Both the position numbers and the translations under genes were made by a program. The notes under the pieces were generated by a model. It saw nothing but the letters and a program-made list of their open reading frames with translations, ran no database searches and was not told the origin of the DNA. From contig NVUX02000006.1 of the NCBI GenBank assembly GCA_002402045.2, positions 134,254-198,253 on the forward strand: DNA of 64,000 bases. Reading direction: 5' to 3'. Shown one piece after another: positions 9,887 to 20,442 of this stretch (within the stretch, counting starts at the first letter, position 1; the number at the start of each line of letters is the position of its first letter). The DNA comes from Paracoccaceae bacterium. Lineage in GTDB: Bacteria; Pseudomonadota; Alphaproteobacteria; Rhodobacterales; Rhodobacteraceae.

Positions 9887-10470
9887 CCACCTCTTACTGG
9901 TTTGTGCGCCACGGCCCGACACATGCAAAAGGTTTTTGTGGCCATACCGACCTCCCCGCCGACCTTACAGATACAGCCCAAATTGAGCGCCTCAAAGCTT
10001 TCCTCCCTACGGATGCCAAAATTCTCTCGTCTGACCTCAGCCGCACCCGAGAAACCGCGCGCGCTATTTATAACGGCCAGCAAAGGCTTCCTGAAGCGCC
10101 TGAATTTCGGGAGATGCATTTTGGCGATTGGGAGGGGAGAGCTTTTGAATCTGTTGAAAAATCAGACCCCGCCCTATGGCGCGCATTTTGGGAATCTCCG
10201 GGAAGCGCGGCCCCCCCTAATGGGGAAAGCTGGCACCAGCTCACGGGTCGCATTGAAGCTGCCCTCTCAAACCTTCATCAATCAGGCCCGCAAGGAAATA
10301 TAATCGTATCCGCCCATTTCGCGGTGATACTGGCGGCCCTTCAGCTCGCCACCGGTATGCCCGCCGCCGCTGTATTCTCGTTCAAAATCAACAATTTTTC
10401 GGTAACAAAGCTGGATTACCTGCACGAATCGAACAATTGGAGAGTAATGGGCGTAAATATTTTGGCCTAG
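9883..10470 (+). CDS. Histidine phosphatase family protein (CobC/phosphoglycerate mutase-like)
   Basis: 195 aa; WFVRHGPTHAKGFCGHTDLPADLTD, SSDLSRTRETARAI, HFGDWEGRAFE; 4-nt overlap with cobU. Confidence 0.85.
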   Translation: MTTSYWFVRHGPTHAKGFCGHTDLPADLTDTAQIERLKAFLPTDAKILSSDLSRTRETARAIYNGQQRLPEAPEFREMHFGDWEGRAFESVEKSDPALWRAFWESPGSAAPPNGESWHQLTGRIEAALSNLHQSGPQGNIIVSAHFAVILAALQLATGMPAAAVFSFKINNFSVTKLDYLHESNNWRVMGVNILA

Positions 10471-10471
10471 C

Positions 10472-11149
10472 TTAATTTAGCTGACTCAGCGCCAATACCG
10501 TAAGCTCCCGCAAGAGTTTTCGCTTAATCGCGCGCTCATAATCAGTGTAGCCGGTGGCCACTTCAACAAAAGCATTCGCCCCATAAATAACTTCTTGTTG
10601 GTAGTATTGTCGTAATGCGCCGCCATCAGTGGTCGTAACCACCAGTCCGTTTACTGTGATATTGGAAAAGTCATAGTTCAGCAAAGCCTGCTTTGGGCGA
10701 AATCCGGCGTTGTTAATCCCGTCGCCTGAAATGTCCAAAGTTTGGCGCCAGCAGTCGGGGCCAATCGCTAGCTGTTCGGCCCCAAAACCCATTGCGCTCC
10801 CCAAGGCTGTTGGCGCATTTGAGGCGCTGCGCCCATGTTGGCCTATTACCGCGATTGCGTGGTTCACTTGTTCATGACCAAGCACCTCAATCCATGGCAA
10901 AATTACAACTTGATGCGTACGCCCACTCCACTCATAAACCATGAGCGCCACATGCCCGCCGCCATCCCCAATAAGGGCGCGGCGCACCCGAGGGTCATCA
11001 AGCGCTTCAGCCAGCCCGACCATTTGCAAATTGTATTCAACCGCATCCACAGAGGAGGACACATCCAACCCGAGCGCCAAGGCGTGCCGACATTCGGCCT
11101 GCAAAGGCCCCGCCAAAAGTGTCAAAACAATGGCGCTGGCTTTAATCAT
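10472..11149 (-). CDS. DUF1194 (vWA-like) secreted protein
   Basis: 225 aa; signal peptide; [20 protein letters not shown] (DxSxS MIDAS-like), [13 protein letters not shown]. Confidence 0.82.
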   Translation of the reverse strand: MIKASAIVLTLLAGPLQAECRHALALGLDVSSSVDAVEYNLQMVGLAEALDDPRVRRALIGDGGGHVALMVYEWSGRTHQVVILPWIEVLGHEQVNHAIAVIGQHGRSASNAPTALGSAMGFGAEQLAIGPDCWRQTLDISGDGINNAGFRPKQALLNYDFSNITVNGLVVTTTDGGALRQYYQQEVIYGANAFVEVATGYTDYERAIKRKLLRELTVLALSQLN

Positions 11150-12941
11150 CCATCTTCAAGGCGCTGATAAACGCAGATTGCGGGATACTCACCCGGCCAA
11201 ACTCCCGCATCTTCTTCTTACCTTTTTTCTGCTTGTCGAGCAGCTTGCGTTTCCGCGTGGCGTCCCCGCCATAGCATTTTGCAGTCACATCTTTGCGCAA
11301 GGCCGAAATCGTTTCCCGCGCAATAACCCGCCCGCCAATCGCCGCCTGAATCGGAATTTTAAACATGTGCTGCGGAATCAGCTCTTTGAGCTTGGCGCAC
11401 ATCGCCCGCCCACGCGCTTCGGCCCGTGCGCGGTGCACCATTGTGCTAAGCGCGTCCACAGGCTCGTCATTCACCAAAATCTGCATCTTCACCAGCTGAT
11501 CTTCGGTATAGCCTTCCATGTGATAGTCAAAGCTCGCATAGCCCTTGGTGACCGATTTCAGCCGGTCATAAAAGTCAAACACCACTTCGTTTAACGGTAA
11601 ATCATATACAACCATCGCCCGCGTGCCTGCATAGGTCAGGTCTATCTGAATCCCGCGTCTGTCTTGGCACAGCTTCAGCACATCGCCGAGGTATTCATCT
11701 GGCACCAAAATCGTCGCCTTAATCCGAGGCTCCTCAATATGGTCCACCACTGTTAGGTCTGGCATATCAGCTGGGTTATGCAGCTCCACCACAGAGCCAT
11801 CACGCAAAAACACCTTGTATATCACCGAGGGCGCGGTGGTGATCAGGTCAATATCGTATTCCCTCTCCAGCCGGTCACGGATAACCTCAAGGTGCAAAAG
11901 CCCAAGGAAGCCACAGCGAAAACCAAAGCCCAGCGCCGCCGAGCTTTCGGTTTCATAGCTAAAAGACGCATCATTCAGCGCCAGCTTTTCAATGCTCTCC
12001 CGTAGGTCCTCAAAAAGGGCAGTATCCACCGGAAACAAGCCGCAAAACACAACGGGCTGTGCGGGCTTAAAGCCGGGCAAGGCGACCTCAATTCCATTTT
12101 TATCATTGGTTATCGTATCGCCCACGCGGGTATCCCGCACCTGCTTGATGCTCGCGGTCAAATATCCGATTTCACCCGGCCCAAGCTCATCAATCGGCTG
12201 CATGTCGGGCTTAAACACCCCTACGCGGTCCACCTGGTAGCTGGCATTTGTCGCCATCATTCTGATCTTTTCGCCACGTTTCAGCACGCCGTCAATCACG
12301 CGCACCAGCACGACAACACCCAAATATGGGTCGTACCAGCTGTCCACCAGCATGGCTTTTAGCGGTGCGTTCGCATCGCCCTCTGGCGCAGGCAAACGCT
12401 TCACAATCGCTTCCAGCACGTCTGGGATCCCAACACCGGTTTTGGCCGAAATCATCACGGCGTCCGAGGCATCAATCCCGATCACATCTTCAATTTGCTC
12501 GCAAACCCGTTCCGGCTCGGCGGCGGGCAGGTCGATCTTGTTCAGCACCGGAATAATCTCGTGGTCAGCCTCAATCGCCTGATACACATTCGCCAGCGTT
12601 TGGGCCTCTATGCCCTGCGCCGCATCCACCACCAAAAGCGAGCCCTCAACGGCCCGCATGCTGCGGCTTACCTCATAGGCAAAATCCACGTGGCCCGGGG
12701 TGTCGATCAGGTTTAGCACATAGGTTTCGCCATCATTGGCCTTATACTCAATGCGCACCGTGTTGGCCTTAATGGTAATGCCGCGCTCGCGCTCAATGTC
12801 CATACTGTCCAGCAGCTGCGCCTGCATATCGCGGTCGGCCACCGTGCCGGTGCTCTGGATAAGCCGGTCTGCGAGGGTGGATTTCCCGTGGTCAATATGC
12901 GCCACGATCGAAAAATTACGGATGTTTTTAAGCTTTGTCAT
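11142..12941 (-). CDS. lepA: Elongation factor 4 (LepA)
   Basis: [45 protein letters not shown]-term [44 protein letters not shown]. Internal start used. Confidence 0.96.
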   Translation of the reverse strand: MTKLKNIRNFSIVAHIDHGKSTLADRLIQSTGTVADRDMQAQLLDSMDIERERGITIKANTVRIEYKANDGETYVLNLIDTPGHVDFAYEVSRSMRAVEGSLLVVDAAQGIEAQTLANVYQAIEADHEIIPVLNKIDLPAAEPERVCEQIEDVIGIDASDAVMISAKTGVGIPDVLEAIVKRLPAPEGDANAPLKAMLVDSWYDPYLGVVVLVRVIDGVLKRGEKIRMMATNASYQVDRVGVFKPDMQPIDELGPGEIGYLTASIKQVRDTRVGDTITNDKNGIEVALPGFKPAQPVVFCGLFPVDTALFEDLRESIEKLALNDASFSYETESSAALGFGFRCGFLGLLHLEVIRDRLEREYDIDLITTAPSVIYKVFLRDGSVVELHNPADMPDLTVVDHIEEPRIKATILVPDEYLGDVLKLCQDRRGIQIDLTYAGTRAMVVYDLPLNEVVFDFYDRLKSVTKGYASFDYHMEGYTEDQLVKMQILVNDEPVDALSTMVHRARAEARGRAMCAKLKELIPQHMFKIPIQAAIGGRVIARETISALRKDVTAKCYGGDATRKRKLLDKQKKGKKKMREFGRVSIPQSAFISALKMDD

Positions 12942-12988
12942 GAGGGAGGGTATGATTGGATTCGAAGAAGAGGTCAAGCTACGCAATG

Positions 12989-13444
12989 TCACGCATATTT
13001 CGGTCGAGTTGAGCCCCTAATCCGATTGGACGCCTTATAACCAAATCGTTCAAAATTATATTTTGGAACAGAAATGATTAACCCGCGTTCAATTATTTCG
13101 CCATCCGCATCTATCGAACAGATTGCATCCAATCGTGAGCCACGCTCAATATTTATCGATTCAAATATTTCTTGGGCCCGCGCTTCGCTTGGCGGAACAC
13201 ATGTTGACCAAGACTCTAGAAACCATTTTGGAACATCGTTTCGTGGTATCGCAAAATATTTTCGCGACGTCCTCTCATCGTCAATGCCGACTAGAATCCC
13301 TCGAAACCCGCCAACATAAGAAAGTGAAAATGCGCCTTCCGGCATGGGCGGTCTTGAGAAGAATCCACCCTTATAATAGTCGTAACCTGCATATCCAGCA
13401 CCAGAAATTACTACGATAGCTATGAGCTTTTTCCACACATTCAC
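12989..13444 (-). CDS. Hypothetical protein with N-terminal membrane anchor
   Basis: 151 aa ORF, hydrophobic N-terminus [18 protein letters not shown]; no recognised family. Confidence 0.5.
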   Translation of the reverse strand: MNVWKKLIAIVVISGAGYAGYDYYKGGFFSRPPMPEGAFSLSYVGGFRGILVGIDDERTSRKYFAIPRNDVPKWFLESWSTCVPPSEARAQEIFESINIERGSRLDAICSIDADGEIIERGLIISVPKYNFERFGYKASNRIRGSTRPKYA

Positions 13445-13606
13445 ACTCCTCAGTTCAACCTATAATATGCCTACAATACAATTGACCTATTTAATCTCAA
13501 GCCCAAAACTGCGTGCATAATGCCTACATAGGGCGAGCTTCCAACTCAAGAAATCCACCAAACATTTCCCCCTTGCATCCCCCCGCCAAATCCCCATCAT
13601 GCCCCC

Positions 13607-14815
13607 ATGAAAATCAGCCTCCCCATCCTCTTCATCATCATCACCGTCGCCATGGATTCCATCGGCATCGGCCTGATGATGCCTGTCATGCCAGACCTCA
13701 TCCGTGAGATCACCGGAGAGACCGTTTCCCAGGCCGCCGTGTGGGGCGGGATGATGGCGTTTACCTATGCCGGAATGCAATTCCTGTTTGGCCCCACCAT
13801 CGGCAACTTGTCAGATAGTTTTGGCCGCCGCCCTGTGCTGCTTACATCGCTCGTCATCATGTCGCTCAGCTACCTTATTTTTGCACAGGCCCAAGTAATT
13901 TGGCTGCTATTTGTCGCCCGCGCCATCACCGGCATTACGGGGGCTACCTTTGCCACCGCCAATGCCTATATGGCTGATATCACCCCAGCCGAAAAGCGTG
14001 CCGCCAGCTTTGGCATGGTTGGCGCGGCCTTTGGGGTTGGCTTTGTAATTGGCCCCGCAATCGGCGGCCTTCTCGGGCAGTTCGGCCCCCGCGCACCGTT
14101 TTATGTGGCCGCCGCCGTTGCGGCCCTCAACGCCATATTCGGCTATTTTTTCCTACCGGAAACCTTGCCAAAAGAAAAACGCCGCCCCTTTGATTTCGGC
14201 CGCATCAACCCATTTACAGCCCTGATGCGCCTACGACACGTGCCCGAAATCGGTGGGCTAGCGCTGGTGTTTTTCCTGTTTTCTGTCGGGCAAAATGTAT
14301 ACCCGTCTGTGTGGGCATATTTCACAACCGAAAAATTCGGTTTTGACTCCAAAATGATTGGTATAAGTCTTGCCGTATTCGGATTGTTCATGGCACTGGT
14401 GCAAGGTGGCCTGATCCGCGTTGTCATCCCCCGCTTTGGCGAATGGAACACAGCCCGTGTAGCCATTGCCCTCAATGCCGTTGTTCTGGTGATCACCGGC
14501 TTTATTTCCAGCACGGTTTTACTGTTTATGCTGATGCCAATTATGGCCCTCGGGGTTATCGCGTCACCGGCGTTGCAGGGGATGATGTCCAAAGCCACAT
14601 CGTCTGAAAACCAAGGTGAATTACAAGGGGTTCTGGCCTCGGTCCAAGGCCTCGCCATGATCATTTCCCCCCTGCTGATGACCTCACTGTTCCGCACCTT
14701 TACCAGCGAAACGACACCGTTTTACTTGCCCGGTGCACCATTCATCGCCGCCGCCGCGCTCTGTGCTTTGGCCTTTGCGATACTCGTGTTCTCTCGCGCC
14801 AAACTGCAACCATAG
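13607..14815 (+). CDS. MFS transporter, TetA-like (TCR/Tet) family
   Basis: 402 aa; [80 protein letters not shown]. Confidence 0.9.
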   Translation: MKISLPILFIIITVAMDSIGIGLMMPVMPDLIREITGETVSQAAVWGGMMAFTYAGMQFLFGPTIGNLSDSFGRRPVLLTSLVIMSLSYLIFAQAQVIWLLFVARAITGITGATFATANAYMADITPAEKRAASFGMVGAAFGVGFVIGPAIGGLLGQFGPRAPFYVAAAVAALNAIFGYFFLPETLPKEKRRPFDFGRINPFTALMRLRHVPEIGGLALVFFLFSVGQNVYPSVWAYFTTEKFGFDSKMIGISLAVFGLFMALVQGGLIRVVIPRFGEWNTARVAIALNAVVLVITGFISSTVLLFMLMPIMALGVIASPALQGMMSKATSSENQGELQGVLASVQGLAMIISPLLMTSLFRTFTSETTPFYLPGAPFIAAAALCALAFAILVFSRAKLQP

Positions 14816-14955
14816 CGGCGCATCAACCACCCACTACTTTGCAGCACCCCACCCGCGCCGCGCGGCAAAACCTGCGCTCCTGGCTGGCAATCCGGCCTGC
14901 CTGAAGCGAGGTGGCCCGTAGGGTCGCCGAGGGAAGGCACGCTGCTGGCAAAGGA

Positions 14956-14983
14956 AAAGGCCCGCGCACAAGCACGGGCCTTT
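14956..14983. terminator. Bidirectional rho-independent terminator candidate between convergent genes
   Basis: AAAGGCCCG-CGCACAAGCA-CGGGCCTTT (9-bp perfect stem) followed by T-rich tails on both strands. Confidence 0.75.
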
Positions 14984-15003
14984 CTATCTTTCTGTGCTTT
15001 ACC

Positions 15004-16086
15004 TTAGTTCGGCAATGAGCCGTCTAAGCCTTCAACGTAAAAGTTCATGCCTGCCAAGGTGCCATCGTCGGCCACTTCGCCGTCAGCCAGCCAAACAGAG
15101 CCGTCTTGCTTGTTGATTGGCCCCGTAAACGGGAACACTTCACCAGCTGCGATTGCTGCAATCGTAGCTTCGGCACGTGCGGCCACATCGGCTGGCAGCT
15201 TGTCAGAGAGCGGTGCAAAAGCAACCATGCCTTCGGCAATGCCGTCCCACGTGTCAACACTTTCCCATGTGCCATCCATAACAGCTTGAACCCGCTCAAT
15301 GTAATAAGGGCCCCAATCATCCAGAATAGATGTCAACTGAGCGTTCGGCCCAAAAGCGGCCATATCTGACGCTTGCCCAAAAGCAAAAATGCCTTTGTCT
15401 TCAGCAATTGTCATGGCGGATGGTGTATCCGTGTGCTGCATAATCACATCAACACCTTGCTCGATTAGCGCATTTGCGGCATCGGCTTCTTTGCCTGGGT
15501 CTAGCCAAGTGTATACCCACACAACTTTAAACTCTACATCGGGGTTAATAGATTTGGCACCCAAATATGCTGCATTAATGCCCCGAACAACTTCAGGAAT
15601 TGGGAAAGACGCGATATAGCCAATTTTGTTGGATTCCGTCATCGCGCCAGCGATTTCGCCAATCACATAACGGCCCTCATAAAAACGAGCCGAGTATGTC
15701 GTTACATTGTCTGCTCTCTTATAGCCCGTGGCGTGCTCAAAAACCACATCAGGGAATTCAGCCGCTACGTTCAAAGTGGGGTCCATATAGCCAAAGGACG
15801 TCGTGAAAATGATGTCCACGCCGCTGCGTGCCATTTGGCTCATCACGCGCTCTGCGTCAGCACCTTCAGGCACGGCCTCTACATAAGAGGTTTCAACGCG
15901 ATCGCCAAATTCAGCTTCTACTTCTAATCGGGCTTGGTCATGCTGATATGTCCAGCCGTTATCGCCAACGGTTCCAACATAGATAAATCCGACCTTGACC
16001 GGACCCTCGTGGGATTCAGCTTGCGCACTCCCCGCAAGGGCTAAGCCCATGACTGCCGCAGCCGCCAGTGTTATGCTAAATTTCAT
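15004..16086 (-). CDS. BMP family ABC transporter substrate-binding protein (probable nucleoside/purine)
   Basis: [65 protein letters not shown]/Med family pattern; internal start used. Confidence 0.88.
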   Translation of the reverse strand: MKFSITLAAAAVMGLALAGSAQAESHEGPVKVGFIYVGTVGDNGWTYQHDQARLEVEAEFGDRVETSYVEAVPEGADAERVMSQMARSGVDIIFTTSFGYMDPTLNVAAEFPDVVFEHATGYKRADNVTTYSARFYEGRYVIGEIAGAMTESNKIGYIASFPIPEVVRGINAAYLGAKSINPDVEFKVVWVYTWLDPGKEADAANALIEQGVDVIMQHTDTPSAMTIAEDKGIFAFGQASDMAAFGPNAQLTSILDDWGPYYIERVQAVMDGTWESVDTWDGIAEGMVAFAPLSDKLPADVAARAEATIAAIAAGEVFPFTGPINKQDGSVWLADGEVADDGTLAGMNFYVEGLDGSLPN

Positions 16087-16117
16087 TTCAAACCTCCGTT
16101 TGGATTGTTGGCCTCGC

Positions 16118-17050
16118 CTAATGCGAAGCATGAAAAGACTTCCCCAGACAGGCGGGCGCATTGATGCTCGCCTTCTTCCGGTCAGCCGACATAATAACCA
16201 AAACCACGATGGTTACAATATAAGGTGTCATCGAAAGATAGGCCCCCGATATGCTGATACCGAGCGCTTGCAGGCTCAGCTGCAAAATGGTGATACCGCC
16301 AAACATGTAAGCCCCGAGGATAACCCGCCACGGCTTCCACGCGGCAAATACCACAATCGCTAGCGCGATCCAGCCCACACCGGCGGTCATGCCCTCTGTC
16401 CATTGCGGTACGCGCACTAGGCTCACATAAGCACCGCCAAGCCCCGCACAGGCCCCGCCAAACATAATAGCGCCAAAGCGGATAAGCTGCACATTATAAC
16501 CAAGCGAATGCGCCGCCTCATGGTTTTCACCGCACGCCCGCAGCACCAGCCCCGAGCGGGTGCGGTTGAGGAAATACCACACGGCGAACACCAGCACTAA
16601 TGACCCGTAAATCACCGGATCATGGGAGAAAAACAGTCGGCCAACCACAGGAAGGTCGGTCAGCCCTTCCACCTCCAGCCGCGGCATGCGTGGCGGGCGA
16701 ATGCCATTATAGGAGCGGCCCATAAGCGCCGCCATTCCGAGGCCAAACAGCGTAAGCGCCAGCCCCGTGGCCACTTGGTTTGACAGCAGATATTGCGTAA
16801 GAAACGCAAACACCATCGAAACGATAGCGCCACCCACAGCCGCGCCCACCAGCCCGAGCATCGGGCTATCGGTATTCACCGCCACAATAAATCCGCACAC
16901 GGCACCGATAATCATCATGCCTTCGACGCCGAGGTTGAGCACGCCTGATTTTTCCACCACCAGCTCACCAATGGCAGCCAGAAGGATGGGCGTAGCTGCA
17001 CCAATAAGCAGCACAATCATAGCCACCGGACTAAGAGAAGAAAAATCCAT
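16118..17050 (-). CDS. ABC transporter permease (BMP/nucleoside type)
   Basis: 310 aa; GVLNLGVEGMMIIGAVCGFIVA; GGACAGLGGAYVSL; hydrophobic throughout. Confidence 0.88.
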   Translation of the reverse strand: MDFSSLSPVAMIVLLIGAATPILLAAIGELVVEKSGVLNLGVEGMMIIGAVCGFIVAVNTDSPMLGLVGAAVGGAIVSMVFAFLTQYLLSNQVATGLALTLFGLGMAALMGRSYNGIRPPRMPRLEVEGLTDLPVVGRLFFSHDPVIYGSLVLVFAVWYFLNRTRSGLVLRACGENHEAAHSLGYNVQLIRFGAIMFGGACAGLGGAYVSLVRVPQWTEGMTAGVGWIALAIVVFAAWKPWRVILGAYMFGGITILQLSLQALGISISGAYLSMTPYIVTIVVLVIMSADRKKASINAPACLGKSFHASH

Positions 17051-18120
17051 TATGCAGCCCTCCGCACGCGTATTACGCGGTAATTAATAAGTATCTCGAA
17101 CCCGAGCAGGAAAAACAACATCATGCCTTGAAACACCGTTACGGCCGCTGCGGGCAGCTTCAAAAGAAACTGCGCGTTTTCGCCGCCAATATACGTGCCC
17201 GCAAGCACAACCCCCGCCAGCAATATCCCTATCGGATTAAGCCGACCGAGGAATGCTACGATGATCGCGGTAAAGCCATAACCTACAGGGAAATCAATCG
17301 TCAGCTTGCCCGCCGCGCCCGTAAGCTCAAACAGCCCCGCCAGCCCCGCCGCCGCGCCTGAAATACCCAGCGTAACCGCGATGATAATACCGGGCTTAAC
17401 CCCGGCAAACCGTGCCGCCCTCGGGCTTTCACCCGTTAGCTTTATCTGAAAGCCCAGCGCATGTTTTTGCAGCAGGAAAAACGCGCCCGCCAGCAAAAGC
17501 AGCATCACCACGCCGCCCGCATCTATGCCCAGCGGGTCAAAAAAATCGGGCAACGAAGTGGGATCATTGCGCGCCAAATTGCGGCTTTCGGGAAAGCCCA
17601 TGCCCTCTGGATTGCGCAAAACGCCCTGCACCATCTGGGCCAAAAGGTTTTCGGCCACATAAACCAGCATCAGCGAAACCAGAATTTCGTTGGCATTAAA
17701 CCGTATCTTCAGCACCGCAGGGATCAACGCCCAAAGCGCGCCCCCAATTGCAGCAGCCACCGCCATAAGCGGCAATATCCACCAGCCTGTGCTACCCCAA
17801 AGTGCCAGCCCTACGGCCCCACCCGAAAGCGCTCCAATCACAAATTGCCCCTCGGCCCCGATATTCCAAACCCCGGCCTTAAAACCAATGGAAAGCCCCA
17901 TCGCAATCAAAATCAGCGGCGAGGCCTTAACGAAAAGCTGCGACAGATTATAGCTGTCGATAAACGGATCAATAAACAGCAGGTAAATCGCGTCAAACGG
18001 GTTGATCCCCATCGCGAGAAATAGCGCTCCACCTACAACCATGGTCGAAACCACGGCCAAAACCGGCGTTAAATACAGCATCGTCTTTGACGACTGCTGA
18101 CGTTGTTCAAGCCTCAGCAT
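17050..18120 (-). CDS. ABC transporter permease (BMP/nucleoside type)
   Basis: SIGFKAGVWNIGAEGQFVIGALSGG motif; start MLRLEQRQQ; abuts the second permease. Confidence 0.88.
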   Translation of the reverse strand: MLRLEQRQQSSKTMLYLTPVLAVVSTMVVGGALFLAMGINPFDAIYLLFIDPFIDSYNLSQLFVKASPLILIAMGLSIGFKAGVWNIGAEGQFVIGALSGGAVGLALWGSTGWWILPLMAVAAAIGGALWALIPAVLKIRFNANEILVSLMLVYVAENLLAQMVQGVLRNPEGMGFPESRNLARNDPTSLPDFFDPLGIDAGGVVMLLLLAGAFFLLQKHALGFQIKLTGESPRAARFAGVKPGIIIAVTLGISGAAAGLAGLFELTGAAGKLTIDFPVGYGFTAIIVAFLGRLNPIGILLAGVVLAGTYIGGENAQFLLKLPAAAVTVFQGMMLFFLLGFEILINYRVIRVRRAA

Positions 18121-19624
18121 GATGCGTCCCTTCCAAATCACCGCCCATCATCAGGCCAATTTCCTCAATCGTCAGGCCCTCAGAAGGCTGCTGCTTGCTC
18201 AGCCGCCCCTCGGAAAGTACAGCAAATGTGTCAGACATCTCCATCAGTTCATCAAGGTCTTGTGAAATCACAATCACCGCCGCGCCGTCAGCTGCCAGCT
18301 GCCGCAATGCCTGCCGAATAGATGCTGCTGCCGCCGCATCCACGCCCCATGTAGGCTGGTTCACCACCAGCACTTGAGGGCTTTGCAGCACCTCACGCCC
18401 GATCACAAATTTTTGCAGGTTCCCGCCCGAAAGCGCCTTGGCAGCCACATGAATACCCGGTGTACGCACATCAAACTTCTCAATAATTTCCCGCGCAAAA
18501 CGGTTGGTGCGGCGGGATTTCATCACCCCACCCGGGGCCAATTTCTTGCGAATACGCCCCGTTAAAAATGCGTTTTTACTCAAGCTCATCGCTGGCGCTG
18601 CCGCATGCCCCAGCCGCTCCTCCGGCGCACTTAGTAAGCCTTTAACACGGCGCTCATTTGGCCCCATTTGGCCGACGGCCTCACCGTTAAGCCGCACCAT
18701 CTCGGCCTCAACCTTTTCTTCGCCGGAAAGCACCGCCAAAATCTCGTCTTGGCCATTGCCGGCCACGCCGCCAATGCCCAAAACCTCGCCCTTGCGCAGG
18801 GTAAAGTTCACGTTTTTCAGGCTAGTGCCAAAAGCATCATCTGACATCAGCGTCAGCCCCTTCACCACCAGCGCATCCGCACCGGGGTTAAATTCGGTCT
18901 GGGCATGAATTTCTAATTCCCCGCCGATCATCATTTCGGCAAGTGATTTCGCGGTCTCTTCTTTAGGCGTGCAGGTGTCCACCACCTTGCCCATCCGCAA
19001 TATCGTTGCGTGGTCACATAGCGCCAAAATCTCATCAAGCTTGTGCGAGATATAAAGGATCGCCACCCCGTCAGCCGACAGCTTCCGCAAGGTACCAAAC
19101 AGCGTATCCACCTCTTGCGGGGTTAGCACAGATGTAGGCTCGTCCATAATTAGCAGGCGCGGATTTTGCAGCAAACACCGGATAATTTCCACCCGTTGCC
19201 GCTCGCCCACCGACATATCGCCGATCAGCCGATCAGGGTCCAGCGGCAGGCCGTAATCCTGGCTTACAGAGCGAATTTTCGCAGAAAGTTCCTTGCGGTT
19301 CGGGGCGTCATCCATCCCCAGCGTGATATTCTCGGCGACGGTCAAAGCCTCAAACAGCGAGAAATGCTGAAACACCATCGAAACCCCCGAGGCCCGCGCC
19401 GCGTGTGGTTTTGCTGGCGTATAAGCCGCGCCGTTAAGCACCATCGTGCCTTCGTCCGGCTTCACCAAGCCATAAATCATTTTTACTAAAGTGGATTTCC
19501 CAGCGCCGTTCTCCCCGAGCAGCGCATGAATTTCCCCCTCTTGAATGGCAAACGAAATATCGTCATTTGCCTTCACCCCGGGGTAGCTTTTGCTTAACCC
19601 GTTGATCTCCAGTAGCGTGCTCAT
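18107..19624 (-). CDS. ABC transporter ATP-binding protein, duplicated ATPase (sugar/nucleoside type)
   Basis: 505 aa; two ATPase halves: GENGAGKSTLVKMIYGL, VGERQRVEIIRCLLQNPRLLIMDEPTSVL; second half GVAGNGQDEI, LSGGNLQKFVIGREV. Confidence 0.92.
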   Translation of the reverse strand: MSTLLEINGLSKSYPGVKANDDISFAIQEGEIHALLGENGAGKSTLVKMIYGLVKPDEGTMVLNGAAYTPAKPHAARASGVSMVFQHFSLFEALTVAENITLGMDDAPNRKELSAKIRSVSQDYGLPLDPDRLIGDMSVGERQRVEIIRCLLQNPRLLIMDEPTSVLTPQEVDTLFGTLRKLSADGVAILYISHKLDEILALCDHATILRMGKVVDTCTPKEETAKSLAEMMIGGELEIHAQTEFNPGADALVVKGLTLMSDDAFGTSLKNVNFTLRKGEVLGIGGVAGNGQDEILAVLSGEEKVEAEMVRLNGEAVGQMGPNERRVKGLLSAPEERLGHAAAPAMSLSKNAFLTGRIRKKLAPGGVMKSRRTNRFAREIIEKFDVRTPGIHVAAKALSGGNLQKFVIGREVLQSPQVLVVNQPTWGVDAAAAASIRQALRQLAADGAAVIVISQDLDELMEMSDTFAVLSEGRLSKQQPSEGLTIEEIGLMMGGDLEGTHHAEA

Positions 19625-20442
19625 ACGTGGCCCTCTCCCAATGGCTCGTTAACATCATTCTGTCGCTGCCTTAACCAATGTGCAACCCCTAAGGCAATGC
19701 CTTCAGGTGCTTTGCCCAACCGTTTATCCCCTATCGGGCATTGCAGTCGCGCCAGCGTGGTTTCCGCATGCCCCAGCTCGCGTAACCGTTTCACAAACCG
19801 CGCTTTTTTTGTGGCAGAGCCTATCAGCCCAAGGTGGCCAAAAGGCCGGCTTAGCACCTGATGGCAGATCTCAAAATCAAAGCTGTGCGAATGGGTTAAC
19901 ACGAAGTGCAGCGCATCATCAGGCGCGCCAGCCACGGCAGCAGCAGGGTGGCGCTTTATCACCTTGCTTTCGGCCCACTCCGGATACCGCGCCTCGGCCA
20001 CATCCACCCATTGCACCTCAAATGGCAGTGCCTTCACAATGGCCCGCCCGACATGCCCCGCGCCATAAAGATAAACCGGCATTTCGGCCTGCCAGCCCGC
20101 TAGCGCGGCTTCAAGGTCCTTCGCGAGGGCGCTCGTTTCTGCCTGCTCGGGGGCAGGCATTCCGCCCAGTCTCTCGAAGCCAAGCTCAACCCGCCCTCCG
20201 CAACACTGGCCAATTTCCGGCCCTAAAGCCACACTCTGCGAATCCTGCTTTAGACCTTGCAAAAGCATTTCCCGCGCCCGCTTGGCCGCGTTCCACTCCA
20301 AAACCCCGCCGCCAATGGTGCCCGATTGGCCATCGGCCCACACCAGCATAAAGGCCCCCGCCTCACGCGGGGCAGAACCTTTTGTGCCCATCACCTCAAC
20401 ACGCACAGCATCTACCGGAAAGCTTGGCCGCGCCTCCATCAA
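19621..20442 (-). CDS. xdhC: Xanthine dehydrogenase accessory protein XdhC
   Basis: 273 aa; VEVMGTKGSAPREAGAFMLVWADGQSGTIGGGVLEW; YLYGAGHVGRAIVKALP; GLIGSATKKARF. Confidence 0.93.
   Translation of the reverse strand: MMEARPSFPVDAVRVEVMGTKGSAPREAGAFMLVWADGQSGTIGGGVLEWNAAKRAREMLLQGLKQDSQSVALGPEIGQCCGGRVELGFERLGGMPAPEQAETSALAKDLEAALAGWQAEMPVYLYGAGHVGRAIVKALPFEVQWVDVAEARYPEWAESKVIKRHPAAAVAGAPDDALHFVLTHSHSFDFEICHQVLSRPFGHLGLIGSATKKARFVKRLRELGHAETTLARLQCPIGDKRLGKAPEGIALGVAHWLRQRQNDVNEPLGEGHV

Noticed and set aside
14143-14697. 184-aa minus-strand ORF opposite the MFS transporter
   Set aside because: Antisense to a clear MFS coding sequence, no recognisable domain.
17461-18024. 187-aa plus-strand ORF opposite ABC permease
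   Set aside because: Gln/Arg/His-rich antisense ORF, typical of codon-bias artefacts.
19680-20351. 223-aa plus-strand ORF opposite xdhC
   Set aside because: Pro/Arg-rich shadow ORF; xdhC motifs on minus strand are clear.
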